Shown: piece by piece, positions 46,033 through 55,870 of the stretch
Numbering within the stretch: the first letter of the stretch is position 1
Layout: every line of letters starts with the position of its first letter
Assembly: GCA_009699875.1 (NCBI GenBank)
Contig: WLNI01000001.1
Location: 372,001 to 436,000, forward strand
Reading direction: 5' to 3'
Source: Actinomycetota bacterium
GTDB taxonomy: Bacteria; Actinomycetota; Acidimicrobiia; Acidimicrobiales; RAAP-2
Length of the DNA: 64,000 nucleotides
Translations under genes and position numbers: made by a program
Notes under the pieces: generated by a model
Told to the model about the DNA's origin: nothing
Databases searched by the model: none
Seen by the model: the letters and a program-made list of their open reading frames with translations, nothing else

Positions 46033-47142
46033 TCAGACCTCGATATCTCGAGGAAGTCCTAAGACCTTTTCCGCAATGATGGAGCGCTGAACCGCAAATG
46101 TTCCGCCGCCAATCGTGAGCGCAGGCGAATAAAGAAACCCATGAAGCCACTGATGCTCAGCTGAGAAGGGCTCCGCTTGACACATCGCACGCGCTCCCAT
46201 GAGGTCAAGGGCAAGATTCATTGCGTCTTGACCGAGGTCGTCAGCAAGCGCTTTGCGAGTCGACGCCTCAGGTCCTGGGGTCTGTCCGGCAATGGCCGAT
46301 GAGACAAGTCGTAATTTGAGCGCTCGAAGGGCTTGTGCCCTCACCCACAGAGCGGTGACACGCTCTCGAAGAAGTGGCTTGTCTTCAAGGTGACACGATC
46401 GAGCAAATTCGAGAAGTTGATCAATCGTTGGACCACTCCCCCATAAGAGACCTTCGCCAGAGAGCGACACGCGCTCGTTCGACAGCGTGACCTTGGCCAA
46501 CCTCCAGCCATCATTCACATCCCCGATGACATTGTCATGAGGAATCCTGACGTCATCGAAAAACACTTCATTAAATGCATGGTCACCCGTCATGTCGATC
46601 AAGGGCCGAATTGAGATACCGGGAAGATCCATCGGGCACACAAAATAAGTAATTCCATGATGGCGTTCGGCCTCGGAATTTGTTCTCGCTAATAAAATCC
46701 CAAACGATGCGATGTGGGCTCCACTCGTCCACACTTTTGAGCCGTTCACCACCCACTCATCACCATCTCGAACGGCCGTCGTCAATAACGCAGAAAGATC
46801 TGAGCCAGCGGAAGGCTCAGAAAAGAGTTGGCACCAAAACTGCTCTCCAGAAATCAATGTGGGAAGCCAGCGATCCTGCTGCTCTTTAGTCCCAGCGGCC
46901 AACAATGTAGGACCTGCCCATCCGATCCCAATGGGGTTGATGGGACGGCGAATCTTTGCCTTTGAGAGCACCTCGTCAATGACGAGTTGCTCTTCGGGGT
47001 CCGCCCCAATCCCCCAGGGGGACGGCCAGTGTGGGGTCACATAGCCAGCAGCCGCCAAGTCGGCTCCTGTTGGCTCAGGGTGGGCTTCGAGCCAGTCGTT
47101 GAGGTCCTCTCGGATTGAATGTTCCCTTTTCACGTCTGCCAT
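46033..47142 (-). CDS. Acyl-CoA dehydrogenase
   Basis: A 369-residue FadE-type protein starting MADVKREHSIREDL. Motifs: QLFSEPSAGSDLSAL near 117, DEWVVNGSKVWTSGA near 140, and a C-terminal IGGGTFAVQRSIIAEKVLGLPR, where GGGTFAVQR replaces the YEGT-type loop. It lies convergent with ribC (6 bp) and divergent from the FadD gene at 47214. An upstream in-frame ATG at 47181 is possible but would leave only 32 bp for two promoters. Substrate unknown; context suggests acyl-CoA from the steroid or branched-chain pathway. Confidence 0.88.
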   Translation of the reverse strand: MADVKREHSIREDLNDWLEAHPEPTGADLAAAGYVTPHWPSPWGIGADPEEQLVIDEVLSKAKIRRPINPIGIGWAGPTLLAAGTKEQQDRWLPTLISGEQFWCQLFSEPSAGSDLSALLTTAVRDGDEWVVNGSKVWTSGAHIASFGILLARTNSEAERHHGITYFVCPMDLPGISIRPLIDMTGDHAFNEVFFDDVRIPHDNVIGDVNDGWRLAKVTLSNERVSLSGEGLLWGSGPTIDQLLEFARSCHLEDKPLLRERVTALWVRAQALRALKLRLVSSAIAGQTPGPEASTRKALADDLGQDAMNLALDLMGARAMCQAEPFSAEHQWLHGFLYSPALTIGGGTFAVQRSIIAEKVLGLPRDIEV

Positions 47143-47213
47143 GTCTGTAGCGTAGGCTCGCCGCCAACTCCTCGCTACCATTTGGAGTCAACGCCAAGCA
47201 AGGGGGAAATTGA

Positions 47214-48833
47214 ATGTCGAGTTGGAACTATGCCGACGTTTGGGAAGAAATTGCCAAGATCCAACCGGAGCAGCCCGCCATTGTCCAGGGTTCTCGAACC
47301 ATCTCATGGGGGGAGTTTGAAGAGCGTTCTCGAGGGGTCGCTGACTGGATGCTCTCGCTCGGTGCTCAGTACCAAGACAAGATTGCTCTCTACCTTTACA
47401 ACAGTCCTGAATATATGGAAGGAACCTTCGCCGCATTTCGTACCGGCCTCGTCCCAGTAAACACGAACTACCGGTACGGAAACGAGGAGCTTCTCTATCT
47501 TTGGGAAAATGCTGACGCTCTTGCCGTTATTTTTCATGGTTCCTTCGCCGAACGAATCGAATCGATAAAGGACCAGTGCACAAAAGTAAAAGGGTGGCTC
47601 TGGGTTGACGACGGTGCAGGCCCTTGCCCTGCGTGGGCAACGCCCTACGAGAGCGTGACCAGTGAGGTTCCAAACTCACTCGACTTCGAGTGGTCTCGAA
47701 CTGCAGACGATCTTTTGATGCTCTATACCGGTGGGACAACCGGCATGCCCAAAGGCGTCATGTGGCGTCAAGACGATCTCTTTGTGCTCGTCAATGGCGG
47801 AGAGACCGGTCGCTACGACACGACGAAAGGCGTCGATGATGTCACCAGGGTTGTCACGTCGCAGGGTCCGGGCATGACACTGCTTCCCGTCTGCCCCCTG
47901 ATGCATGGAACAGGGATGTTTACAGCCCTCAAAATACTTTCTGAAGCTGGCCGCCTTGTGCTGATGGAAGATCGTCACTACGACCCAGAAACACTCGCTC
48001 GGACTATCGGTGACGAGAGTGTCAATGTCATCGTCATCGTTGGTGATCCATTTGCTCGCCCACTCGTAGATGTTCTCAATGAGCATCCAGATTCGTATTC
48101 GCTTGCGTCTCTCTTAGTCATCATGTCGTCGGGGGCCATGTGGAGTGAGGACGTCAAGCAAGGACTTTTGTCACATAATCCCAACATGATGTTGATCGAT
48201 GCATTCTCTTCTTCAGAAGCACTTGGCATGGGGAGTTCAGTTTCAACGGGGAACTCTGCGGCCGCCACTGCGGAGTTCAAACTTGGTCCTCATGTTCGCG
48301 TGATTGATGAAGATGGAAACGATATTGCACCTGGCGCTGAGACGCCCGGTGTTTTAGCGCTCGGAGGGCGAAATCCTCTTGGGTATTACAAGGATGACGT
48401 CAAGACTGCAGCGACATTCAGAGTGATTGATGGAAAGCGCTACAGCGTCCCAGGCGACTTTGCCAAGGTTCACGAAGATGGGACCATCCAACTGCTCGGA
48501 CGCGGTTCACAGTGCATCAACACGGCTGGCGAAAAAGTATTTCCCGAAGAAGTTGAGGAAATATTGAAACGACATCCACAGATCCTTGACGCATGCGTCG
48601 TTGGAATCCCCGACCCAAAGACCGGAGAGCGAGTCGTTGCCGCAATTGAAGTGGAATCAGGCGCTGCCCCAGAAGCTGACGAGGTGATCACCCACGTGAA
48701 AGAACATCTCGCGCACTACAAGGCCCCAAAAAATGTGCGGATCGTTTCGACAATCGGACGCTCGCCATCGGGAAAGATGGACTACGGCCGTCACAAGACC
48801 GAAGCTATCGAGTGGATGGAGAGCCACAAATAG
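47214..48833 (+). CDS. Acyl-CoA synthetase (FadD, FadD19-related)
   Basis: A 539-residue adenylate-forming ligase. The P-loop MLYTGGTTGMPKGVMW near 164 and the hinge/core motifs PGDFAKVHEDGTIQLLGRG near 418, GEKVFPEEVEE near 442 and SPSGKMDY near 520 are complete. Good AGGGGGAA site ahead of the ATG at 47214. It is the sister of the next ligase and belongs to the long side-chain/steroid-acid ligase group by overall pattern; its exact acid is unknown. It is separated from the next ligase by 73 bp. Confidence 0.9.
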   Translation: MSSWNYADVWEEIAKIQPEQPAIVQGSRTISWGEFEERSRGVADWMLSLGAQYQDKIALYLYNSPEYMEGTFAAFRTGLVPVNTNYRYGNEELLYLWENADALAVIFHGSFAERIESIKDQCTKVKGWLWVDDGAGPCPAWATPYESVTSEVPNSLDFEWSRTADDLLMLYTGGTTGMPKGVMWRQDDLFVLVNGGETGRYDTTKGVDDVTRVVTSQGPGMTLLPVCPLMHGTGMFTALKILSEAGRLVLMEDRHYDPETLARTIGDESVNVIVIVGDPFARPLVDVLNEHPDSYSLASLLVIMSSGAMWSEDVKQGLLSHNPNMMLIDAFSSSEALGMGSSVSTGNSAAATAEFKLGPHVRVIDEDGNDIAPGAETPGVLALGGRNPLGYYKDDVKTAATFRVIDGKRYSVPGDFAKVHEDGTIQLLGRGSQCINTAGEKVFPEEVEEILKRHPQILDACVVGIPDPKTGERVVAAIEVESGAAPEADEVITHVKEHLAHYKAPKNVRIVSTIGRSPSGKMDYGRHKTEAIEWMESHK

Positions 48834-48906
48834 CCCATCGAATCAGGGCTTCAGGGTTATGGCGCGTTGACCGTGACGGACGAGTGCACTGTGTTCTAGT
48901 CTCTGC

Positions 48907-50520
48907 GTGGTGCAGTTCAATCTCGCAGATCTCTTCGAAGCGGCAGTCGACGCCTATCCTGAGCGTGAATATCTGATCGCTAATGGCGTCCGACGGACCT
49001 ACGCCGAAATGGAAGCTCGAGCAAACCGCCTTGCCCATCATCTGAGCGATGCTGGCGTTGGGCCAGGAGATCACGTCGGGATTTATGCCTACAACTCGGT
49101 CGAATGGGTAGAAACTGCCTGGGCTGTTTTCAAACTTCGAGCAATCTGGATCAATATCAACTACCGCTACGTCGAAGAAGAGCTTCGGTATCTCTTTGGC
49201 AACGCAGACTTGAAGGCACTTGTCCTCCAGCGAGAGTTTGCTCCTCGAGTCGCTGCACTCTTTGATGAACTCCCCACCCTTCATCATCTCGTCGTGATTG
49301 AAGACGGTTCAGGGGAAGAAAACCCCACCACCGATTCGGTGCTCTACGAAGACGCCATGGCAGGCGGGTCACCACTCCGTGACTTTGCTCCCCGCTCTGA
49401 GGAAGATCTCTACATTCTCTACACCGGTGGAACAACTGGTATGCCTAAGGGTGTTGTGTGGCAACACCGAGACGTCTTCTATGCGCTCGGTGGCGGTGTT
49501 GACCCAACGACGAATACTCGAGTGCTCGACCCCTCAGAGATGGTGGGAAAGGGTGCTGGGGGCGTCATCACCCACTTGCCGATTGCACCGCTTATGCACG
49601 GAGCCACCCAGTGGGCGGTCATGGGGCGAAGTTTTGTCGGTGATCGAATTGTCCTCATGGACAAGTTCAATCCAGATGACGTCTGGACACTGATTCAGAA
49701 TGAAAAGGTCAACTCCGTTATGGTGACCGGCGATGCAATGGCCAAGCCACTTATCGAGTCCCTTAGCGATGACTCTGGATATGATTTGTCGTCGCTTTTC
49801 GCCGTCGTCTCATCTGCCGCTCTCTTTAGTGCTCCGGTAAAAGATGAATTCTTCAAGCGTTTCCCAGATCTCTTCATCACCGACGCCATCGGATCGTCAG
49901 AGAGTGGCAACAACGGGATGACAATGATCTCCAAGGACAACACAGCTATGAAATCCGGTCCTACGGTGAGCATCTTGGGCGACACGGTCGTCTTTGATGA
50001 GGACCTCATCCCAGTTGTTCCTGGCTCTGGTGTTATCGGAAAGATCGCGCGCTCTGGGGACATCCCCGTGGGGTACTACAACGACCCCGTAAAGACTGCG
50101 GAGGTCTTCTTTGAAGTCGAAGGTACTCGCTACGTCATGCCTGGTGATTTTGCAACCATTGAAACTGACGGATCGGTCACCCTCTTAGGTCGAGGTTCGG
50201 TGGTTATCAACTCTGGGGGAGAAAAAATCTTCCCCGAAGAGGTTGAGTCAGCAGTTCGATCTCATCCTGATGTCTTTGACGCCATCGTCGTCGGTGCCCC
50301 CGACGAGCGCTGGGGACAAACAGTCGCAGCGATCGTGGCCCTACGAGAAGAGCATTCACTCAATCTCGCTGCACTACAGGACTATTGTCGCAACAAAGTC
50401 GCAGGGTACAAACTCCCTCGCCGCCTCTTTGTAGTTGACACAATTCAACGATCACCAAGTGGAAAACCTGATTATCGATGGGCAACCACTATCGTTGAAA
50501 CGCTTGAACCCCACGTCTGA
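48907..50520 (+). CDS. FadD19-like steroid side-chain CoA ligase
   Basis: A 537-residue ligase closely following the pattern I remember for mycobacterial FadD19: RLAHHLSDAGVGPGDHVGIY, NINYRYVEEELRYLFGNAD, LYTGGTTGMPKGVVW, PLMHGATQWAV, ITDAIGSSESGNNG, LLGRGSVVINSGGEKIFP and SPSGKPDYRWA. FadD19 activates the C8 steroid side-chain carboxylate in cholesterol catabolism. GTG at 48907 or 48910; a degenerate KstR-like half site lies 9 bp upstream. It overlaps the next gene by one base. Confidence 0.85.
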   Translation: MVQFNLADLFEAAVDAYPEREYLIANGVRRTYAEMEARANRLAHHLSDAGVGPGDHVGIYAYNSVEWVETAWAVFKLRAIWININYRYVEEELRYLFGNADLKALVLQREFAPRVAALFDELPTLHHLVVIEDGSGEENPTTDSVLYEDAMAGGSPLRDFAPRSEEDLYILYTGGTTGMPKGVVWQHRDVFYALGGGVDPTTNTRVLDPSEMVGKGAGGVITHLPIAPLMHGATQWAVMGRSFVGDRIVLMDKFNPDDVWTLIQNEKVNSVMVTGDAMAKPLIESLSDDSGYDLSSLFAVVSSAALFSAPVKDEFFKRFPDLFITDAIGSSESGNNGMTMISKDNTAMKSGPTVSILGDTVVFDEDLIPVVPGSGVIGKIARSGDIPVGYYNDPVKTAEVFFEVEGTRYVMPGDFATIETDGSVTLLGRGSVVINSGGEKIFPEEVESAVRSHPDVFDAIVVGAPDERWGQTVAAIVALREEHSLNLAALQDYCRNKVAGYKLPRRLFVVDTIQRSPSGKPDYRWATTIVETLEPHV

Positions 50521-51197
50521 TGGCAGTCTTGCTGCAAGACGTCCTGAAAGCTCAAGGTCGCTCCAACAAACTCAGTGCGCTCCCGTGTGCGGTGGTGACA
50601 ATGGAACTCCAACGAGGCGTGATGGGAGATCTTGCCTCGTTCCCTGACCTCGCTGCAGTTGCCAAAAGCGTGGGGGTCCCAGAACACGCTGGCGAGTTAG
50701 CTGCACTCGCTCGAGAACTCCATATCCCTGTTGTCCACTGCACGGCTGAGTTTCGAAGTGACCGTGCAGGGACGTTAACCAATACTCCGCTCCACACCAC
50801 CCTTTTGCGAAACCCCGCGCACCTCCTAGAAGAGACTCCCGCTACGGAATTAATCCCAGAGCTCAGGCTCTCTCCTGCTGACATTGTTCTTCCTCGTCGC
50901 CATGGCGTCTCCCCGTTCACTGGGACGAATCTTGATGCCACCTTAAGAAACCTTGGAGTACAGACGCTCATTGTCACTGGCGTCTCACTCAATATTGGAG
51001 TGATCGGACTCTGCATCGAGGCAGTCAACCTTGGCTACAGCGTTGTCATTGCGACTGATGCGGTGTGTGGGGTCCCCCTCGACTTTGGTCAAGAGATTCT
51101 TACCCATTCTCTCCGTCTTCTCGCCATATTGGCAACGACCGCAGAACTACTTGTCGCCCTGCGTAGCGAAGGTGCCTCGGGCCAAGATAACCTCTAA
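50520..51197 (+). CDS. Isochorismatase-fold protein lacking the catalytic cysteine
   Basis: A 225-residue alpha/beta hydrolase-like protein of the cysteine-hydrolase/isochorismatase superfamily. The three usual catalytic positions all differ from cysteine hydrolases: Asp is Glu in VTMELQRG, the Lys region reads LPRRHGVSPFTGT (Arg), and the Cys of GVxTxxCV is Gly in VTGVSLNIGV. Isochorismatases such as PhzD and EntB also have Gly there but keep Asp and Lys. It is coupled to the FadD19-like gene (TGATG). Activity is therefore doubtful or unusual. Confidence 0.75.
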   Translation: MAVLLQDVLKAQGRSNKLSALPCAVVTMELQRGVMGDLASFPDLAAVAKSVGVPEHAGELAALARELHIPVVHCTAEFRSDRAGTLTNTPLHTTLLRNPAHLLEETPATELIPELRLSPADIVLPRRHGVSPFTGTNLDATLRNLGVQTLIVTGVSLNIGVIGLCIEAVNLGYSVVIATDAVCGVPLDFGQEILTHSLRLLAILATTAELLVALRSEGASGQDNL

Positions 51198-51201
51198 TCC
51201 A

Positions 51202-52908
51202 ATGTCTCCCCCGGACGAACCCACCCCTGAACATCCCCTCGGCCAGCCTTCTCCAGGCTCTGAGGTTCCCGTGGCTGACACCGCGACTCCGAATGAATCC
51301 TCAAAGGCTCCAAAAGGGCCTCAGCACGCTGCAGCAAAGAAACGGCGGAGATTTTGGCCACGTCGACGATGGGTGCAAGTTGTCACCATTGTGGCCATCG
51401 TGGTGGTCCTTCTCCTCGCTGCTCTCGCTGGATATGCCTACTACCAAGCCAACCGAATCAATCACGTCGACGTCAACGGCCTCACTGCAGAGACCAGTTC
51501 GGGCGCTGGCAAAGGCACTGAAAATATCTTGATGGTGGGATCAACCGATCGTTGTGCTTTAAAAGTACAAAACCCCATCTACGGAATCTGCTCCCAGGGT
51601 GTCACTGGTGTCAATAGTGACGTCATCATGATTCTGCACCTTGACTGGACGACTTCAAAAATGTCAGTGCTTTCGATTCCTCGAGACACCTTCATTCCAA
51701 ATGCTCGATCCACTGGTCCCAACAAAATCGACGCAGCCCTCTCTGAGGGTCCCACGCAGTTGGTCAAAGCAATTCAAGAAGATTTTGGGATTCCCATCCA
51801 ACACTTTGTTGAGTTGAACTTCGAAACCTTTGCGAGCGTGGTTGACGCCCTTGGTGGTTTAAATATGTATTTCCCAATGCCCGTCTATGACGCATACTCA
51901 CAGCTCCACCAACTCACTCCGGGCTGCGTGAAGCTCAATGGAACTGAAGCTCTCGCCGTTGTCCGAGCACGTCACCTTCAGTACCAATCGAGTTCTGCAA
52001 ATGGTTCCAACCCTTCGAACTGGCCGCAAGAAAACTTAAGTGACCTTGCCCGTATTCGTCGAGATCACGAGTTTCTCCGCGTGTTGGGTGATCAAGTGAA
52101 AAAACAAGGACTGGGCAATCCAATTACCGATGCAAAATTGGTGAATGCCATCGCTCCCCAACTCACCGTCGACCAAGGTTTCTCAACGAGCCACATGATT
52201 GCGATGATTGGTCAATTCCAAGGAACAGACGCATTTAAGACACCGCAGTACACACTTCCTGTGATGACGTCGACCTCGTTCTCGTACGTGTACCAGGGCT
52301 ATAACTACGGCAACGTGACCTTTCCCGTTAATGGCGAGGGTCTGGCGACAATTGGGGCGTTCCTTAACCTTCCACCTTTGACAAATACGATGACCGGTCA
52401 ACCGCTGCCGAGCCCTTCAGCAACGAACGTGAGCATTTTGAACCAAAGTGGAATCTCGAGTGCGGGAGATGCTGCTTCGACGGCGATGAAGGCACTTGGC
52501 TTCAACGTCTCTTCTGTGACGCAAGGAACGCCACCAGGAAATCCCGCAGAGACCGTGGTTGCCTATAACTCTCTCAACCCAGATGTCATCGCCCAAGCTC
52601 AAATGGTATTGAGATCGATGTCCGGACAGACCATCATGGCCTACGAACCGAATTTAACGAGCCCGGTGACCTTGATGTTGGGTTCGACGTACTCCATCTA
52701 TACCCCAGAAATCTTTTTGCCATTCACCACACCAACAACCAAGGCAAACAACACAACAACAACGATGAAGGCTTCAAGCACTACGACAACAACGGCACCT
52801 TCGACGACGACGACCATTCCTGGCTTTTCTGCACCGAATAGCTCAACGACAAAACTCGAGCCATGGGATCCTCGGTCCTGCAATAAGTCCGGAGGGGCTG
52901 GTCCCTAG
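51202..52908 (+). CDS. LytR-CpsA-Psr (LCP) family cell-wall ligase with LytR_C domain
   Basis: A 568-residue membrane-anchored protein. A Pro-rich cytoplasmic tail, a basic stretch and one helix (about 58-80) are followed by the LCP domain (about 110-270; motifs SIPRDTFI, KIDAAL, GTEALAVVRARH, LARIRRDHEFL with the conserved Arg/Asp) and a LytR_C domain (about 410-500). A Thr-rich tail follows. LCP proteins transfer glycopolymers from lipid carriers to peptidoglycan or arabinogalactan. ATG at 51202, 4 bp after the isochorismatase-fold gene; upstream frame rejected. Confidence 0.9.
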   Translation: MSPPDEPTPEHPLGQPSPGSEVPVADTATPNESSKAPKGPQHAAAKKRRRFWPRRRWVQVVTIVAIVVVLLLAALAGYAYYQANRINHVDVNGLTAETSSGAGKGTENILMVGSTDRCALKVQNPIYGICSQGVTGVNSDVIMILHLDWTTSKMSVLSIPRDTFIPNARSTGPNKIDAALSEGPTQLVKAIQEDFGIPIQHFVELNFETFASVVDALGGLNMYFPMPVYDAYSQLHQLTPGCVKLNGTEALAVVRARHLQYQSSSANGSNPSNWPQENLSDLARIRRDHEFLRVLGDQVKKQGLGNPITDAKLVNAIAPQLTVDQGFSTSHMIAMIGQFQGTDAFKTPQYTLPVMTSTSFSYVYQGYNYGNVTFPVNGEGLATIGAFLNLPPLTNTMTGQPLPSPSATNVSILNQSGISSAGDAASTAMKALGFNVSSVTQGTPPGNPAETVVAYNSLNPDVIAQAQMVLRSMSGQTIMAYEPNLTSPVTLMLGSTYSIYTPEIFLPFTTPTTKANNTTTTMKASSTTTTTAPSTTTTIPGFSAPNSSTTKLEPWDPRSCNKSGGAGP

Positions 52909-52996
52909 CATTGAGCCTCTTCCCTGAGGCATCCTCCTCCTCGTCTAGATTTGCGACGTAGATCTTGGAGATTCCGACAGGGCAAGAGAAAGGGTA

Positions 52997-54682
52997 ATGG
53001 GACTTATGGTTGATACAAGCACCATCGCTGGGCTCATTCATGCCCGACAAGATGACGAGAACGTTGGAATTCTGAGCGCAGACGGCGACTTGACACACTC
53101 ACGTGTTGTCGAATTGGCAGCACAGCGCGGTACGTGGCTAGCGAAAAACCGGCTCCCCGGTCCATTTCATATCGCAGTGCTGTCCGATAACTCCGTTGAG
53201 TACCTCTTGTGGCTCGAAGCAGCTGCGCTTGTTGGGGCCTGCGTGGTCGGAGCAAACACGACCCATAGAGGCGATGAGTTGGCTCGAGACCTTGCTCACA
53301 CAGAGTGCCAACTTCTCATCACTTCGCCTTCCTACTCCCCTCTTGTTGCCGGGCTTGACCTTGGACCCGCACTCGGAACGGTCCATGAAGATAACCAGCG
53401 AGTGCTGACCTTGGGCTCAGACGGCTTCTATGAGAACCTCTTGCCTTTCGAAGGGGCCCGGGCATCTGACTTGCCTAGTGATGACATCTCTGCATCCACT
53501 CTGGGCTATCTGTTGTTTACCTCGGGCACTTCTGGCGCACCAAAGGCCGTGAAGTGTTCTCAGGGACGCTTAGCGATGATCTCTGGGATCGTTGCCCAGA
53601 TGTACGCTCTCACTCCCGACGACGTCTGTTATGCCGCCATGCCTCTGTTCCATTCAAATGCACTGATGGCTGGATGGGGGCCCAGTTTGGCGGGGGCATC
53701 TGCCGTCGCAGTCCCCAGCACCGAGCGATTTTCAGCCTCTGGCTTTCTCCCCGATGTTCGCCGTTTTGGGGTCACGTACTTTAACTATGTCGGCAAACCA
53801 CTCTCGTATATTTTGGCCACAGCTCAGCAGGATGACGATGCAAAGAATACCCTTCGCCAGTGTTTTGGAAATGAAGCCGCCCCAGATGACATCGACCGTT
53901 TTGCTCAACGCTTTGGATGTGCGGTCGCCGAGGCCTACGGCTCCTCCGAAGGGGGCGCCAACGTCGCTCGAACCCCTGACTCGCCTCCTGGCGCTCTTGG
54001 ACGGGCCCCAGAAGGCACACTCGTCCTTGACCCTGAGACTGGGGCAGAATGCCCGCCAGCTCAATTCGATGAATCGGGTCGACTCTTGAATGCAGAAGCC
54101 TGCATTGGCGAGTTGGTTTCCCTCTCGGGAGGGCAGTCGTTCGAAGGGTACTGGCAGAACGAAGAGGCCATGGAGGCTCGGCTGCGTGATGGCTATTACT
54201 GGACGGGAGACTTGGCCTATCGAGACGAAGCGGGTTTCTTCTACTTCGCTGGCCGGGACCACGACTGGATGCGTGTCGATGGCGAGAATTTCGCGGCCGC
54301 CCCAATCGAGCGAATCTTGCAGCGTCACGATGACATCGTCATCGCCGCGGTCTACGCCGTTCCTGACGAAACTGTAGGTGATCAACCAATGACCGCAGTT
54401 GAGTACGCCAAAGACCCGAAAGATTTTAATCCAGAAGCCTTTTCTGAATTCCTCTCCCACCAAGAGGATCTTGGGACAAAGTGGGCGCCGAAATACATTC
54501 GAGTTATGTCCACTCTTCCAAAAACCGCAACGTCGAAAGTGATCAAGAAAAGTTTGCGGGCCGAGCGGTGGAACACGCCAGAACGAGTGTGGTGGCGGCC
54601 AACAAAAGACCTTTCCTATGTGCTTCTTTCACCAGAAGAAGCAGTCCAGCTCAACGAACTGGTTCAAGACCGAGTGCTCTAA
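52997..54682 (+). CDS. FadD17-like acyl-CoA ligase
   Basis: A 561-residue ligase matching the FadD17 pattern: LLFTSGTSGAPKAVKCSQGR near 175, DDVCYAAMPLFHSNALMAGW near 209, YVGKPLSYILATAQ near 262, GNEAAPDDIDRFAQRFGC near 290, AYGSSEGG near 313 and DWMRVDGENFAAAPIERIL near 420. In M. tuberculosis FadD17 belongs to the KstR regulon and activates a shorter steroid side-chain acid, next to FadE26-FadE27, which are also in this window. AAAGGG lies just before the ATG at 52997. It converges on ltp2. Confidence 0.87.
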   Translation: MGLMVDTSTIAGLIHARQDDENVGILSADGDLTHSRVVELAAQRGTWLAKNRLPGPFHIAVLSDNSVEYLLWLEAAALVGACVVGANTTHRGDELARDLAHTECQLLITSPSYSPLVAGLDLGPALGTVHEDNQRVLTLGSDGFYENLLPFEGARASDLPSDDISASTLGYLLFTSGTSGAPKAVKCSQGRLAMISGIVAQMYALTPDDVCYAAMPLFHSNALMAGWGPSLAGASAVAVPSTERFSASGFLPDVRRFGVTYFNYVGKPLSYILATAQQDDDAKNTLRQCFGNEAAPDDIDRFAQRFGCAVAEAYGSSEGGANVARTPDSPPGALGRAPEGTLVLDPETGAECPPAQFDESGRLLNAEACIGELVSLSGGQSFEGYWQNEEAMEARLRDGYYWTGDLAYRDEAGFFYFAGRDHDWMRVDGENFAAAPIERILQRHDDIVIAAVYAVPDETVGDQPMTAVEYAKDPKDFNPEAFSEFLSHQEDLGTKWAPKYIRVMSTLPKTATSKVIKKSLRAERWNTPERVWWRPTKDLSYVLLSPEEAVQLNELVQDRVL

Positions 54683-54688
54683 GCGCCC

Positions 54689-55870
54689 TTATCGGTCAGT
54701 GCTGAGAACAAGACCACTTGTGGGGACTCCGGTTCCCGCAGTCACAACAATATTCTCAAGAGATTCCACCTGGTTCACGGCGTGGCCTCGAACTTGTCGA
54801 ACAGCTTCTGCGATGCCATTCATTCCGTGGAGATAGGCCTCGCCTAGTTGACCGCCATGCATATTCATTGGAAGCTCTCCGCCAATTTCTAAGCGACCAC
54901 CTTGGATAAAATCTTTAGCTTCGCCCTTTGCACAAAAACCGAGTTCCTCTAACTGATAGAGCACGTAGGGAGTGAAGTGGTCGTAGAGGATTGCGGCATC
55001 CATGTCGCTTGGACCCATCCCACTTGTCTCCCAAAGTTGACGTGCCACCACTGACATCTCGGGAAGGCCCAAGAGGTCGTCGCGGTAGTAACTCGTCATC
55101 ATGTCTTGTCCCGCACCAGAGCCTTGGGCAGCAGCCTGGATGATGACCGGTCTCTGGGGAAGATCACGAGCGCGTTCTTTGCTGGTGACGACAATGGCCT
55201 GTGCGCCATCGGTCTCTTGACAGCAGTCCAGAAGGTGGAGCGGCTCAACAATCCAACGAGATGCTTGGTGTTCTTCCATCGTGATGGGTTGTTCGTAAAA
55301 CCAGGCCTTTGGATTCGTCGCCGCATGTTTTCTGTCGAGGACGGCAATTGTCCCAAGGTCTTCACTGGTTGCCCCCGTCATGTGCAGATAGCGTTGCGCA
55401 GCTAACGCGACCCAGGATGCTGGTGTCAAAAGCCCGACGGGCATATAGGTGGCGAGATGCGCACTTTCAGCGTTGGCCAGCGGCGGTCGTCCCTGGACCC
55501 CAGCGCCGAAACGGTTCCCGGAGCGCTCATTAAACGCTCGGTAGCACACGACGTAGTCAGCAACCCCTGCTTCGACCGCCAAGGCCGCTTGTTGAATTGT
55601 TCCACAGGCGGCTCCTCCGCCGTAGTGGATCCGGCTGAAGAACGTCAGCTCTCCCATGCCGAGGGAACGAGCGATATCAACATCAGGATTTGTATCAGAA
55701 GAAAAGGTCACCATCCCTGAAACGTCACTCGGCTGGATACCCGCATCATCAATCGCTGCTTTGACGGCCTCAACAGCGAGGCGGAGTTCCGAGCGACCAG
55801 AGTTTTTTGAAAATTCTGTGGCTCCAATGCCAACGATTGCTGTGTTGCCAGCAAAACTGTGCGCGCTCAT
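54689..55870 (-). CDS. ltp2: Ltp2-like steroid side-chain aldolase (thiolase fold)
   Basis: A 393-residue thiolase-superfamily lipid-transfer protein: TAIVGIGATEFSKNSGRSEL at the start and NMHGGQLGEAYLHGMNGIAEA near 325. Counting back from the conserved GVAD, the thiolase nucleophile Cys position is Gly in HYGGGAACGTIQQAA, as expected of Ltp2, which is a retro-aldolase rather than a thiolase. Ltp2 with the DUF35 part of ChsH2 cleaves the 17-hydroxy steroid CoA to androstenedione and propionyl-CoA. The ATG at 55870 overlaps the chsH1 stop (TGATG). Confidence 0.88.
   Translation of the reverse strand: MSAHSFAGNTAIVGIGATEFSKNSGRSELRLAVEAVKAAIDDAGIQPSDVSGMVTFSSDTNPDVDIARSLGMGELTFFSRIHYGGGAACGTIQQAALAVEAGVADYVVCYRAFNERSGNRFGAGVQGRPPLANAESAHLATYMPVGLLTPASWVALAAQRYLHMTGATSEDLGTIAVLDRKHAATNPKAWFYEQPITMEEHQASRWIVEPLHLLDCCQETDGAQAIVVTSKERARDLPQRPVIIQAAAQGSGAGQDMMTSYYRDDLLGLPEMSVVARQLWETSGMGPSDMDAAILYDHFTPYVLYQLEELGFCAKGEAKDFIQGGRLEIGGELPMNMHGGQLGEAYLHGMNGIAEAVRQVRGHAVNQVESLENIVVTAGTGVPTSGLVLSTDR

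Noticed and set aside
52740-52860. Thr-rich repeats at the end of the LCP gene as a DNA repeat or recombination site
   Set aside because: It is a low-complexity protein tail encoded by ACA/ACG/ACC codons, common in secreted actinobacterial wall proteins; the DNA is not a regular repeat array.
53732-54463. 243-codon antisense reading frame inside the FadD17-like gene
   Set aside because: It is a shadow of a strongly conserved ligase gene and has no recognisable domain, start signal or composition of its own.
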